Below, piece after piece: positions 1 through 8,743 of a stretch of 64,000 nt of DNA (its first letter is position 1; each line of letters opens with the position of its first letter). A model generated the notes under the pieces. It did no database searches. It was not told the DNA's origin and was given only the letters and a program-made list of their open reading frames with translations. Both the position numbers and the translations under genes were made by a program. This DNA is from WHSW01 sp963846165 (GTDB lineage Bacteria > Actinomycetota > Thermoleophilia > Solirubrobacterales > 70-9). Location of the stretch: the NCBI GenBank assembly GCA_963846165.1, contig CAWJUU010000008.1, forward strand, positions 62,001 through 126,000, written 5' to 3'.

Positions 1-46
1 ACCGAGGACGCCGGAGCGTCGATGACGGCCTGCTGGCGCCAGGCGG

Positions 47-3000
47 TCACGACTGGACGCGCCCCGTGAGCCCGGCGCAGCGCTCGGCGTCGATCGGGCG
101 GCCCAGCTCCTCCCATGCGGCCTTCGCCTCGCCGAGCAGCCGGGCGCGCTCGGCGGGCTCCGAGGCCGCGGCTCCATGGGCCTCGAGGCTGGCGGCGGCG
201 CCGACCGGGTAGCGCAGCCGTTCGGCGAGACCGGCGGCCTCGTCGGCGACGTCGGCGGCGGCCTCGGCCCTGCCCCAGACGGCCAGGTTGACGGCTCGCA
301 TCGCGGTCGCCTCGACGGACTGGGCGACCAGGCCAGCCCGCTCGCAGAGGTCCAGCGCCCGGGCGAGTGTCTGATCGGCGTCGGCGTGGTCGCCGCGGTC
401 GCGCAGGGTCGCGGCGAGCCAGTGCAGCGACTCGAACGCGACCTCCGACCGGCCCACCTGCTCGGCGATCTCGAATGCTCGCTCGAGCAGCGCCGCGGAG
501 CCGTCGAGGTCGCCCTCATGCCAGAGCAGGACGCCGCGCATCGAGTAGGGGAAGCAGAGCTTGCCGGCGAGCCCCTCGCGCTCGGCGAGCTCCTCCGACG
601 CATCGGTCTCGCGGGTGGCCGCCTCCCAGTCGCCGCCGTAGACCCCGATCTGGGCGAGCGCGGCGTGGACCTCGACCTGCGACGGAAGGTCGCCGGTTTC
701 GAGCGCCAAGCCGAGCGCCTCGTCGTAGGCGCCCCGGGCGCCGGCGTAGTCGGCCTCGGAGACCTCGAGGTGGTAACCGAGCGCGAGCAGCGCCCTGACC
801 GCCTCCGCGGGATCGCTTTCGCGCGCCAGCTCGACCGAGCGCTCGAGGTTCTCACGCGCCCGTTCTGAGTCGCCGATGCGCCCGAACACGCGGCCGAAGA
901 TGCCGTGGGCGCGGCTCGCCGCCGCCGCCTCGCCGAGCCGCTCGGCCAGGCGCAGGGCCTTCTCGGAAGCGTAGATCGCGAGCATGTTGTCTCCGGTGTG
1001 CATGTAGAGCGACGCGGCCTCCTCGTAGAGGCGCACCAACTCGATGCAGGGTGGCCCGTCCTTGAGCAGGTCGATGCCGCTCTGGTAGTGCTCGATCGAG
1101 CCCTCGCGATCGCCCTTCTGCCAGAGCCCGGCGCCGATCTTTCGGTGCAGGTCGCCGACCCGGGCGAGGTTCTCCTCGCCGCGGTGGTGGCGCATGCAGC
1201 CCTCCCACGCGCCGACCGCGCGGTCGATGCGGCCGAGCCGCAGCGCGACGTCGCCGAGCTTCTCCGCGATCCTTGCCCGAGCCGCCGGCTCCGGCTCACC
1301 GGCGAGGCCGAGCGCGTTCTCGTAGTGGCCCTGGGCCTCCCGGTTGGAGTACAGCGCAGCCGCCGCGTCACCCGCCGACTCGAGTGCCTCGAGCGCCAGG
1401 GCGACGATCCGCTCCAGCTCCCCCGGCTCGAGATCGGCGGCGGCGCCAAGCGCCGCGGAGCGTCCGTAGTGGTCGGCGACCATCGCCACCACCCCCTCGG
1501 AGCGGTCGGCGGCGCGAGCGGAGATGAAGGCGCCGACGGCGGCATGGCGGCGCGCCCGCACCGCCTTCGGCAGGGTCGAGTAGGCGACGTCCCGGATCAG
1601 GACGTGCTTGAACGCGTACTCGCGCTCGCCCGCCAGGCGGCTGCCGGCCGTCGCTACGATCAGGTCCTTCTCCTGAAGCCCGGCGAGCGAGGCGGCGAGG
1701 TCGATCCGTTCGTCACCCTCGTCGACCGAGCCCTCCCAGAAGGTCTGGCCGACAACGGCGGCGGCCTGAAGCACGCGGCGCTCGGCGCGCGGCAGCGAGT
1801 CAAGCCTCGCGGCAAGCACCGAGTGAACGGTCTCGGGAAGCGCCTCGGCATCGGTCGCGCCCTCCTCGAGGATCCGGTTGACCATCTCCTCGGCGAACAG
1901 CGGATTGCCGCCCGAGCGCTCGGCTACCTGCTCGACGACGTCGATAGCGCCGCCGTTGCCGGCCTCTCCCGGCATCAGCGCACCGACCAGCTCGCGCGCC
2001 TGCTCACGGGCGAGCGGCTCGAGCGCGATCGTGGTCGCGTTCATGCGACCGCCACCCCAGCCGGGCCGGCGATCGAGCAGCTCGTCGCGGGCCAGGCAGA
2101 CGAGCAGTGCGGGCCCGCGCGCGTACCTCGCCAGGTACTCGATCAAGTCGAGCATCCCCTCGTCTGCCCAGTGAATGTCCTCGACCGCGAACACGAACGG
2201 CTGCTCTCGGCTCGCCGCCTCGATCAGGATCCGGACGGCGGAGAAGAGCCGGTCGCGCATCTGTCGCGGGTCCTCGTGCTCGAGCGACTCGCCGAGGACG
2301 TCGCTGGGCGGCTCGATCCCGAGCGGCCGCCCCAACGCGGTCGCGAGCCGCTCGGCTGGCTCCTCGGTGTCCGAGTCGGCGACGAGCTCCTCGATCCCAC
2401 GGCTGAGCTTGCGCCAGGCGGCGGCCGCGTCGTCGGTGTCGACGATCTCGAACGTCCCCCGGACGATCTCACCGAGGGCCCAGTATGCGAGGCCGGAGCC
2501 ATAGGCGGGACAGCTTCCGAGCCGGACCGCGGCCGGCGGCTCGAGCTCGCCCACCTGGAGCGAGAGCTCGCGCAACAGGCGTGACTTCCCGACCCCGGCT
2601 TGTCCGATCACGGTGACCAGGTGCGGCCGCTGCTCGCCCGTGACGCGATCGAACAGCGAGCGCAGGACCTCGAACTCCTCGTCGCGGCCGACCAGCGGGG
2701 TCGAAGCGCGCGTCGTCCTCGGTGCCCGTCCACGGACCACGGCGCGAACCGCCTCCCAGGCCGCGACCGGCTCGGACTTGCCCTTGAGCTCGAGCGGCTC
2801 GAGCTCGACGTACTCGATCGCCGCCCGGGTGAGACGGTGCGTGAGCTCGCCGACGGTCACCGTCCCGGGAGTCGCCGCCGCCTGCAGGCGAGCCGCGACG
2901 TTGACCGGGTCTCCGATCACGGTGTAGCCGTCGCCGACCCGCCCGGCTAGCACCTCTCCCGAGTTGATCCCGACCCGGAGCGCGAAGCTGGCGCCGAGGT

Positions 3001-3478
3001 CGGCGGCGATCCGCTCGTTGACCTCCTCCATCGCGCTCTGCATCGCGAGGCCGGCGCGCACCGCGCGCTCGGGGTCGTCCTCGTGGGAGATCGGGGCGCC
3101 GAAGACGCCCATCACGTTGTCGCCGATGAACTTATCGATCGTGCCGCCGTAGCGCTCGATCTCATCGCCGAGCCGCCGCAGCGCCCGGTCGACCATCGAC
3201 TTCATCCGCTCCGGGTCGAGCCGCTCCGAGACCGCCGTGTAGCCGGAGAGGTCGGCGAAGATGATCGTCGCGTTGCGTCGTTCCTCCGGCGGATGCTCCT
3301 CGGCGGCCGGCTCTCGCGCGGGCGTCGCACCGAGCGGCGAGCCACATTCGGTGCAGAACTTTGCCTCGGGTGGGTTTTGGGTTCCGCAGCTCGGGCACGG
3401 CGCGGGAAGCCCGGCGCCGCACGACATGCAGAACCGGGCCCGTTCGGGGTTCTCTGTGCCGCAGTCGGGGCAGGTCAT
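47..3478 (-). CDS. Zinc-ribbon / class III adenylate cyclase / AAA ATPase / TPR signalling protein
   Basis: The protein is 1143 aa. Two zinc ribbons open it (C3/C6/C17/C20 and C28/C31/C42/C45). A class III nucleotide cyclase domain follows at about 68-245, with metal aspartates D76 (FADLSG) and D120 (IGD) and the N193/R197 pair of NVAAR. Next is a STAND-like AAA module with Walker A GQAGVGKS at 292-299 and a Walker B-like VEDIHWAD. The C-terminal half is alpha-helical, with TPR-like repeats. Architectures like this are common in soil actinobacteria and are thought to be cytosolic sensors that make cAMP. I chose ATG 3478, directly before the first ribbon, over a longer frame because it has a TATCCT box 6 nt upstream (3485-3490). 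The input signal is unknown. Confidence 0.9.
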   Translation of the reverse strand: MTCPDCGTENPERARFCMSCGAGLPAPCPSCGTQNPPEAKFCTECGSPLGATPAREPAAEEHPPEERRNATIIFADLSGYTAVSERLDPERMKSMVDRALRRLGDEIERYGGTIDKFIGDNVMGVFGAPISHEDDPERAVRAGLAMQSAMEEVNERIAADLGASFALRVGINSGEVLAGRVGDGYTVIGDPVNVAARLQAAATPGTVTVGELTHRLTRAAIEYVELEPLELKGKSEPVAAWEAVRAVVRGRAPRTTRASTPLVGRDEEFEVLRSLFDRVTGEQRPHLVTVIGQAGVGKSRLLRELSLQVGELEPPAAVRLGSCPAYGSGLAYWALGEIVRGTFEIVDTDDAAAAWRKLSRGIEELVADSDTEEPAERLATALGRPLGIEPPSDVLGESLEHEDPRQMRDRLFSAVRILIEAASREQPFVFAVEDIHWADEGMLDLIEYLARYARGPALLVCLARDELLDRRPGWGGGRMNATTIALEPLAREQARELVGALMPGEAGNGGAIDVVEQVAERSGGNPLFAEEMVNRILEEGATDAEALPETVHSVLAARLDSLPRAERRVLQAAAVVGQTFWEGSVDEGDERIDLAASLAGLQEKDLIVATAGSRLAGEREYAFKHVLIRDVAYSTLPKAVRARRHAAVGAFISARAADRSEGVVAMVADHYGRSAALGAAADLEPGELERIVALALEALESAGDAAAALYSNREAQGHYENALGLAGEPEPAARARIAEKLGDVALRLGRIDRAVGAWEGCMRHHRGEENLARVGDLHRKIGAGLWQKGDREGSIEHYQSGIDLLKDGPPCIELVRLYEEAASLYMHTGDNMLAIYASEKALRLAERLGEAAAASRAHGIFGRVFGRIGDSERARENLERSVELARESDPAEAVRALLALGYHLEVSEADYAGARGAYDEALGLALETGDLPSQVEVHAALAQIGVYGGDWEAATRETDASEELAEREGLAGKLCFPYSMRGVLLWHEGDLDGSAALLERAFEIAEQVGRSEVAFESLHWLAATLRDRGDHADADQTLARALDLCERAGLVAQSVEATAMRAVNLAVWGRAEAAADVADEAAGLAERLRYPVGAAASLEAHGAAASEPAERARLLGEAKAAWEELGRPIDAERCAGLTGRVQS

Positions 3479-3516
3479 GGGGTCAGGATACGACCGGCCA
3501 TCAGCGCGCGGAGGCG

Positions 3517-3747
3517 TTACTCGATCGGGATCTCTTCGACCCGGGGCGAGCCGGCCGCGGCCTCGGCCTCCTCGAGCCGCTCGAGGTAGTGGTCGATCAT
3601 CGCCCGCATCGTCACCAGGGCCTCGCGCTGGACCGACTGCCACTGTCCCCTGAGCTCGGGACTCGAGGTCGCCCGGAGCACGTCGGCGCCGCGGCAGATC
3701 GGGCAGAGCTCAACGCACTGCGGCTGGTCTTCGGGAGCGCTCGTCAT
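3517..3747 (-). CDS. Small CxxC protein, partner of the ArsA-type ATPase
   Basis: This 76-aa protein has one CPICRG motif near residue 15 and an amphipathic helical C-terminus rich in Glu and Ala. Its ATG lies 38 nt inside the end of the upstream ArsA-like gene, and the cyclase gene begins 38 nt after its stop, so the three may be co-transcribed. A single CxxC could bind metal as a dimer or be redox active. I do not recognise a named family. The tight overlap with the ATPase gene is the main reason to call it real. Confidence 0.65.
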   Translation of the reverse strand: MTSAPEDQPQCVELCPICRGADVLRATSSPELRGQWQSVQREALVTMRAMIDHYLERLEEAEAAAGSPRVEEIPIE

Positions 3748-4987
3748 GGAAGCTGACCTCGAGGGAACCGTCCTCGAGCCGGGCGCCGGTGGCGCGCTGC
3801 CGGGCGAGGGCGGAGGGCAGGATGATAGTCCGCTTCTGGCGCCCCACCGAGACGACCAGCTCGGCGCCGATCTTCTTCAGCGCCAGATCTCCCTTGTCTG
3901 AGAACGGGACCGGTAGGCGAAGCGTCGTGCGCCCGTTCTGCGAGCTCAACTCGTGGACCAGCTCGCTGTGCATCACCGCGGCGGGGTTGGCGCCGCTGAA
4001 CAGCTCGTCGCCGAGCCGATCCAGCATCCGGGCGCCGATCACCTCCTCCTCGAAGTAACGGGCGGTGAGCACCGGGACCGGGGCGAATCCCTCGCGAACC
4101 TCGGCCAACCGCTCGCCCTGGCGCTCGCGCCACTCGCCGAAGTAACCCTCGGCGAGCTCGTCGGGGAAGACGCGGTTGACGATCACGGCGTCGGTCAGGT
4201 AGCCGTACAGGTTGAGGTAGGTGAAGGTGCGCTGCGCCTCCTTGATCACCATCCGATCGGGGTTCATCACCAGCCGGATCGAGGCGCGGTCGCGGTCGCG
4301 GAGGATCTCGTTCATCGCGATCAGGTTGTGGACCAGGTCCTGGATGTCGGCGAGCACGGCGTCCCCCGGAAGGTCGACGTCCATGATCCGCGCGAGCGGC
4401 TTCGCCGCGGCCATCATCCGCCGCTCCCATCCGAACATCTTCTCCAGCCACCAGTTCGCGACCTCGGGGAACGAGAGCAGCCGCAGTGTCTCGCCGGTCG
4501 GAGCGCAGTCGACGATCACGGCATCGAACTCGCCCGATTCGTGGTGGCGCTTGATCTGCAGCAGGCTGAAGAGCTCGTCCATCCCGGGCGGCACGGTCAG
4601 CTCCTCGGCGGCGATGTTCATCACCCCGCGGTCCGCGAGCAGCGAGCCGAGCCAGTGCTGGACCGCTCCCCAGTGCGCTTCCAGCTCGCGCTCGGCTTGG
4701 ACCTCCTGGCCCCAGAGGCGCTCCGTGACGGGCGTGGGGTCGGCGCCGAGGTCGTTCTCGAACGAGTCCGAGAGGCTGTGCGCGGGGTCGGTGGAGAGCA
4801 CCACCGTACGCAGCCCGGCCGCCGCGCAGCGACGGGCGGTGGCGGCGGCAACGGACGTCTTGCCGACGCCCCCTTTGCCTGTGTAAAGGATTGTTCGAGG
4901 TGCCCCGATAGGGCGTTGAGAGTAGTTCGCTACTCTGCCCGCCGTCTTTCCAACGACAACGAGGGAGAACCCACTCTTGACCCCCAT
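3710..4987 (-). CDS. ArsA/Get3-family ATPase with C-terminal HSP20-like domain
   Basis: The product is about 425 aa. A deviant Walker A, GKGGVGKT, lies about 37 residues from the chosen start, followed by a DCAPTGETLRLL switch motif as in ArsA/Get3 ATPases. The last ~80 residues (from about LRLPVP to the end) look like the HSP20-like domain found on many actinobacterial ArsA homologues. The cysteines that bind arsenite in classical ArsA are not evident, so a role in tail-anchored protein or membrane quality control is as plausible as arsenite export. The start is uncertain. ATG 4987 is the only ATG, GTG or TTG between it and the P-loop in this frame, and it overlaps the divergent lipoprotein start by 11 nt. 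Confidence 0.8.
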   Translation of the reverse strand: MGVKSGFSLVVVGKTAGRVANYSQRPIGAPRTILYTGKGGVGKTSVAAATARRCAAAGLRTVVLSTDPAHSLSDSFENDLGADPTPVTERLWGQEVQAERELEAHWGAVQHWLGSLLADRGVMNIAAEELTVPPGMDELFSLLQIKRHHESGEFDAVIVDCAPTGETLRLLSFPEVANWWLEKMFGWERRMMAAAKPLARIMDVDLPGDAVLADIQDLVHNLIAMNEILRDRDRASIRLVMNPDRMVIKEAQRTFTYLNLYGYLTDAVIVNRVFPDELAEGYFGEWRERQGERLAEVREGFAPVPVLTARYFEEEVIGARMLDRLGDELFSGANPAAVMHSELVHELSSQNGRTTLRLPVPFSDKGDLALKKIGAELVVSVGRQKRTIILPSALARQRATGARLEDGSLEVSFHDERSRRPAAVR

Positions 4988-6116
4988 CCGCACACTTCTC
5001 GCGGTCTGCGCGATCGCCGTGGCCGTTCCGGCCGTGCTCGCAGGCTGCGGCGGCGACGATTCCGACGTCGACCCGCAAACCGTTCTCGACGAGACCTTCA
5101 ACAACGACGAGCGCGTGACCAGCGGCGACCTTTCGCTGTCGATTGGGGGATCGGCGGAGGGTGAGCAGGGCGGCAGCTTCGAGGCCAGCCTCAGCGGCCC
5201 GTTCCAGGGCGATCCCGACAACCCGAACGCGATCCCGCAGCTCGACTGGACCGGCTCGATCAGCGGTGAGGGAGCCGGACAGAGCATCAGCTTCGAGGGC
5301 GGGATCACCGTTACCGACGACAACGCCTATGTCGAATACGGCGGCAGCGCCTACGAGGTCGGCACCGAGACGTTCAGCCAGTTCAAGCAGCTGACCGAGC
5401 AGGCGGCCGCGCAGCAGTCCGAGACCGAGGGCCTCTCCTTCAGCGAGGCGTTCACGCAGGGCTGTCAGCAGTCGCTCGAGGCGCAGGGTGGAGATCCCTC
5501 CGCCTGCGAGATCGACTTCTCGGCTTGGCTGACCGACCTGACCAGCGACGGCACCGAGGACGTCGAGGGCACCGAGACCGACCACATCTCGGGCAGTCTC
5601 AACGTCGACACGATGCTCCAGGACCTGATCGACCTCGGTACGGCGGTCCCGGAGGCAGCCGGCACGGTTCCGCCGGAGGAGCAGATCCAGCAGGTCGCCG
5701 ACGCGATCTCGGAGGCCAGCTTCGACCTCTACTCGGGCACCGACGACCGCATCCTGCGGGGGCTCGATTTCAACCTCGCGATTGATCCGAGCGCGATTCC
5801 CGACGCCGAGGCGGCGGGGGTCGATAGCGTCGACGCCAACTTCTCGATGCGCCTCGGCGCAGTCAACGAGGAGCAGACGATCGATGCGCCCAGCGATGCG
5901 CAGCCGCTCGGTGACCTCCTATCGCAGTTCGGAGTCGACCCGGGCGCGCTCGGCGCGCTCGGCGGCCTCGGCGGCGGTGGTGCGATTCCGGAGATCCCCG
6001 GCGTTGGCGGCGGCGGTGGCAGCGGCGGAGGCGCCGGCAACGTCGATCCGTACCTCGACTGCCTCGCCGAGGCCCAGACGCCGGACGAGATCACGGCCTG
6101 CGCTTCGCAGCTCTAG
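4977..6116 (+). CDS. Secreted lipoprotein, function unknown
   Basis: The 379-aa product has a lipoprotein signal peptide ending in lipobox LAGC at about residue 23, followed by a Gly/Asp-rich linker. The mature domain is beta-rich and acidic, with DLSLSIGG, SFEASLSG and SFEGGITV segments and an AYVEYGGSAYEVG motif. This is a pattern seen in LppX/LprG-like actinobacterial lipoproteins, but I would not assign the family. The Gly-rich C-terminus carries paired cysteines (near LDCLAEA and ITACASQL). Start TTG 4977 is preceded by GAGGGAG about 10 nt upstream. A TACTCT box near 4930 could be its -10. It is transcribed away from the ArsA-like gene. Confidence 0.75.
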   Translation: MTPIRTLLAVCAIAVAVPAVLAGCGGDDSDVDPQTVLDETFNNDERVTSGDLSLSIGGSAEGEQGGSFEASLSGPFQGDPDNPNAIPQLDWTGSISGEGAGQSISFEGGITVTDDNAYVEYGGSAYEVGTETFSQFKQLTEQAAAQQSETEGLSFSEAFTQGCQQSLEAQGGDPSACEIDFSAWLTDLTSDGTEDVEGTETDHISGSLNVDTMLQDLIDLGTAVPEAAGTVPPEEQIQQVADAISEASFDLYSGTDDRILRGLDFNLAIDPSAIPDAEAAGVDSVDANFSMRLGAVNEEQTIDAPSDAQPLGDLLSQFGVDPGALGALGGLGGGGAIPEIPGVGGGGGSGGGAGNVDPYLDCLAEAQTPDEITACASQL

Positions 6117-6138
6117 CCCAGACGGCCAAGCGTTCTCG

Positions 6139-6166
6139 AAGGGTCCCGGCGGCAGCCGGGGCCCTT
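6139..6166 (+). terminator. Stem-loop terminator after the lipoprotein gene
   Basis: A 12-bp stem (AAGGGTCCCGGC at 6139-6150 with 6155-6166, one G-T wobble) encloses a GGCA loop 23 nt after the lipoprotein stop and before the exchanger gene. A short T stretch follows. Confidence 0.7.
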
Positions 6167-6198
6167 TGCGTTCGATGGCCTGACTAGGCTTGCGCCGA

Positions 6199-7335
6199 AT
6201 GACGACGGGCGGACCACCGACCGGCGCGAAGGGGCGATTCCTGCTCAGCGCCCAGGGCTGGCCGTACCTGCTGACGCCCTTCATCCCGCTCGCGGTCGTG
6301 CTCGAGCTCGCGCATGCGGAGGCGGGCCTGATCTTCGCGGTCGCCGCGCTCGGGATCGTTCCCACGGCGGCCCTGATGGGCCTCGCGACCGAGGAGCTCG
6401 CCGCTCGCTCGGGGCCCGGGATCGGCGGCCTGCTCAACGTCACCTTCGGCAACGCGCCCGAGCTGATCATCGCCCTGTTCGCGCTCGCCGAGGGGCTCCA
6501 GGAGGTGGTCAAGGCCTCGATCGTCGGCTCGATCATCGGCAACGTCCTGCTCGTCCTCGGCGCGTCGATGCTGGTCGGCGGCCTGCGCCGGCCGAAGCAG
6601 ACATTCAGCGCCACCGCGGCCAGCATTCAGGCGACGATGCTGTTCCTGGCCGCGGCGGCGTTGATGATGCCGGCGATCTTCGAGCTCGTCGAGGGCAAGG
6701 GCCTGCCGTCGCCCTCGGCGGAGATCGTCAACTACGGCTCCACGGTCGAGGATCTCTCGCTCGCGGTAGCGATCGTGCTCATCGGCACCTACCTGGCCGG
6801 GCTCTGGTTCTCCCTGCGGACCCACCGCGACATCTTCAACCCGCCCTACGCGGAGGAGCACGAGGAGGGCTTCGGCTGGAGCGTCCGCCGCTCTGTGACG
6901 ATGCTGTTCATCGCCGGTCTCGCCGTCGGCCTGATGTCGGAGATCCTCGTCGGCTCGATCTCCGAGGCCTCGGAGGCGGTCGGGCTCTCGGAGTTCTTCA
7001 TCGGGGTGATCGTCGTCGCGATCGTCGGCAACGCTGCCGAGCACTGGGTCGCGGTGCTGGTCGCGTACAAGAACAAGATGGACCTCGCGGTCAACATCGC
7101 GATCGGCTCGGGCGCTCAGATCGCCCTCTTCGTTGCCCCGGTGCTGGTGATCGCCTCGTTCTTCATCGGTCCCGGCCCGCTGGCGCTCGTGTTCAACGGG
7201 TTCGAACTCGGTGCGCTCGTGTTCGCAATCCTGATCGCCCAGGTGGTCACGCAGGATGGAGAGTCGAACTGGTTCGAGGGCGTGCAGCTGCTGGCGCTCT
7301 ACGTGATCCTCGGGATCGCCTTCTTCTACGCGTAG
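6199..7335 (+). CDS. Calcium/proton exchanger (CaCA superfamily, Cax type)
   Basis: The product is a 378-aa inner-membrane protein with about 11 hydrophobic segments. It contains the two CaCA signature repeats, FGNAPELIIALFAL near residue 82 and VGNAAEHWVAVLVAYKNKMD near residue 277, each with the acidic residue that binds Ca2+. Family knowledge points to proton-coupled export of Ca2+. ATG 6199 has TAGGCT 8 nt upstream (6185-6190), a leaderless-type promoter, and is preferred over the in-frame TTG three codons earlier. The terminator upstream separates it from the lipoprotein gene. A second, different exchanger follows 29 nt downstream. Confidence 0.92.
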   Translation: MTTGGPPTGAKGRFLLSAQGWPYLLTPFIPLAVVLELAHAEAGLIFAVAALGIVPTAALMGLATEELAARSGPGIGGLLNVTFGNAPELIIALFALAEGLQEVVKASIVGSIIGNVLLVLGASMLVGGLRRPKQTFSATAASIQATMLFLAAAALMMPAIFELVEGKGLPSPSAEIVNYGSTVEDLSLAVAIVLIGTYLAGLWFSLRTHRDIFNPPYAEEHEEGFGWSVRRSVTMLFIAGLAVGLMSEILVGSISEASEAVGLSEFFIGVIVVAIVGNAAEHWVAVLVAYKNKMDLAVNIAIGSGAQIALFVAPVLVIASFFIGPGPLALVFNGFELGALVFAILIAQVVTQDGESNWFEGVQLLALYVILGIAFFYA

Positions 7336-7364
7336 CGGTTCCCGCCGGGGGGTAAATCCTCCCG

Positions 7365-8357
7365 ATGGACCTCGTCCTCCTAGCCGCGGCGTTCGCCGTC
7401 ATCATCGCAGGGGCGCTGCTGTTCACAAACGCGGTCGAGTGGGCCGGGCACAGGCTCGAGATCGGCGAGGGGGCGACCGGCAGCGTGCTCGCAGCAGTCG
7501 GCACCGCGATGCCCGAGACGCTGATCCCGATCATCGCCATCGTCGAGGGCGCCGAGGGGGGCGAGGACGTCGCGATCGGCGCGATCATCGGTGCGCCCTT
7601 CCTGCTCGCGACGATCGCGATGGCGCTGGTCGGAGTTTCGGCGCTCGTCTTCCGCAGCCGCCGCGAGCAGGGAACCGGCCTGCGTGCGGACGTCCGGACT
7701 CTGGACCGAGATCTGATCTTCTTCCTCGTCTTCTTCGCCCTAGCCATCGCCGCCGGCACAGTGATCCCCGAGGAGCTGCACGTGCCGATGGCCGCCGCCT
7801 TGGTGATCGCCTACGTCGCCTACGTGCGCCAGACGCTGCGCGGCGGCGGCAAGGTCGAGGAGGCCGAGGCGATCGGACCCCTCTACATGGACCGCACCCC
7901 CGGTGACGAGCCTCCGACGACGACGATCGTGCTCCAGTTCATCGTCGGCCTCGGTGCGATCGTCGGCGGTGCGCACCTGTTCGTGGACGAGTTGCTGGCC
8001 GTCGCCGAGGAGATCGGGGCCGAGCCGCTGGTGCTCTCGCTGATCCTGGCGCCGCTCGCGACCGAGCTGCCCGAGAAGGCGAACAGCTTCTTCTGGGTCA
8101 AGGACGGCAAGGACAGTCTCGCGCTCGGCAACATCACCGGAGCGATGGTCTTTCAGTCGACGATCCCGATCGCATTCGGGCTGGCTTTCACTGACTGGGA
8201 CCTCGACCGGTTCGCGATCGTCAGCGGGGTACTGGGGCTGGCGGGAGGAGCACTCGCCTACTGGGCGCTGCGCCTGCGCGGGCGCTTCGAGCCGCTGCCG
8301 ATAGCCGTCTGGTCGGCGTTGTTCGGGGCCTTTCTCGCCTACGTCGCGCTCAGCTGA
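7365..8357 (+). CDS. Sodium/calcium exchanger family membrane protein (YrbG-like)
   Basis: The product is 330 aa with about 10 membrane segments. Two Na_Ca_ex repeats are visible: GSVLAAVGTAMPETLIPI near residues 41-58 and LILAPLATELPEKANSFFW near 225-245. The membrane-embedded Glu residues of both alpha-repeats are present (MPETL, ELPEK). It starts 29 nt after the Cax-type gene and probably shares its transcript, so two exchangers of different subfamilies are encoded together. Ion specificity cannot be read from the sequence. The 3' end overlaps the remaining 3' half of bcp by 19 nt on the other strand. Confidence 0.88.
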   Translation: MDLVLLAAAFAVIIAGALLFTNAVEWAGHRLEIGEGATGSVLAAVGTAMPETLIPIIAIVEGAEGGEDVAIGAIIGAPFLLATIAMALVGVSALVFRSRREQGTGLRADVRTLDRDLIFFLVFFALAIAAGTVIPEELHVPMAAALVIAYVAYVRQTLRGGGKVEEAEAIGPLYMDRTPGDEPPTTTIVLQFIVGLGAIVGGAHLFVDELLAVAEEIGAEPLVLSLILAPLATELPEKANSFFWVKDGKDSLALGNITGAMVFQSTIPIAFGLAFTDWDLDRFAIVSGVLGLAGGALAYWALRLRGRFEPLPIAVWSALFGAFLAYVALS

Positions 8358-8693
8358 CCGATCGCGGCGAGGACCTCGTCATCGTGGGTCTTCGGGGACG
8401 CCTTCGGGATCACGTGCGCGATCTCGCCCTCGGGGTCGATGATGAAGGTTGCCCGCTGCACTCCCCAGTAGGTCCTGCCGTAGTTCCTCTTCTTCACCCA
8501 CGTCCCGTAGGCGTCGGCGACGGCGTGGTCGGTGTCGGCGAGCAGGGTGAAGTCGAGCGAGTGCTTGCCGGCGAACCTCGCCACCGCCTCGACCGGGTCG
8601 GGAGAGACGCCGATCACGCGCACGCCGGCGCGCTCGTAGTCCCCGCGGCGATCGCGGACCCCGCGGGCCTGGGTCATGCACCCCGGCGTGTCG
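8339..8693 (-). pseudogene. bcp: bcp 3' half (peroxiredoxin), separated from its 5' half by the integrative element
   Basis: This is the C-terminal ~115 residues of a Bcp/PrxQ-type thiol peroxidase. They begin at PGCMTQ with the peroxidatic Cys, continue through ADTDHAVADAYG and FIIDPEGEIAHV, and end at a normal C-terminus. The preceding codons (ADT) lie 10.5 kb away at 19240. Joining the two halves at the shared 8-bp core gives an uninterrupted 156-aa protein reading FYPRADTPGCMTQ. Upstream of 8686 the frame reads into element DNA, so this half has no proper start. The usual resolving Cys position (TQAC) is Arg here, which suggests a 1-Cys enzyme. Confidence 0.92.
8686..8693 (+). repeat. attL core of the bcp element
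   Basis: GCGTGTCG is shared with the copy at 19233-19240. Its left flank is bcp coding sequence (codons for DTPGCM on the minus strand). Its right flank is element DNA beginning ACAGTAGGGGAGG. CAGTAG (8695-8700) is the inverted match of CTACTG at 19214-19219, so the circular form would have an imperfect inverted repeat around the core, as is typical of serine-integrase attP sites. Confidence 0.8.
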
Positions 8694-8743
8694 ACAGTAG
8701 GGGAGGTGGGCACGTACGCGTCGATGGAATGAAACAGTACTGA

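Noticed and set aside
905..2584. A 559-codon open frame on the plus strand opposite the cyclase gene
   Set aside because: It is antisense to a gene with clear domains and has the Arg/Pro/Leu-biased composition of a GC-rich shadow frame. Similar long frames at 3953-5164, 24137-25405, 26628-27557, 30147-31292, 39965-41656, 41421-43109, 44530-46029 and 46272-48245 were rejected for the same reason.
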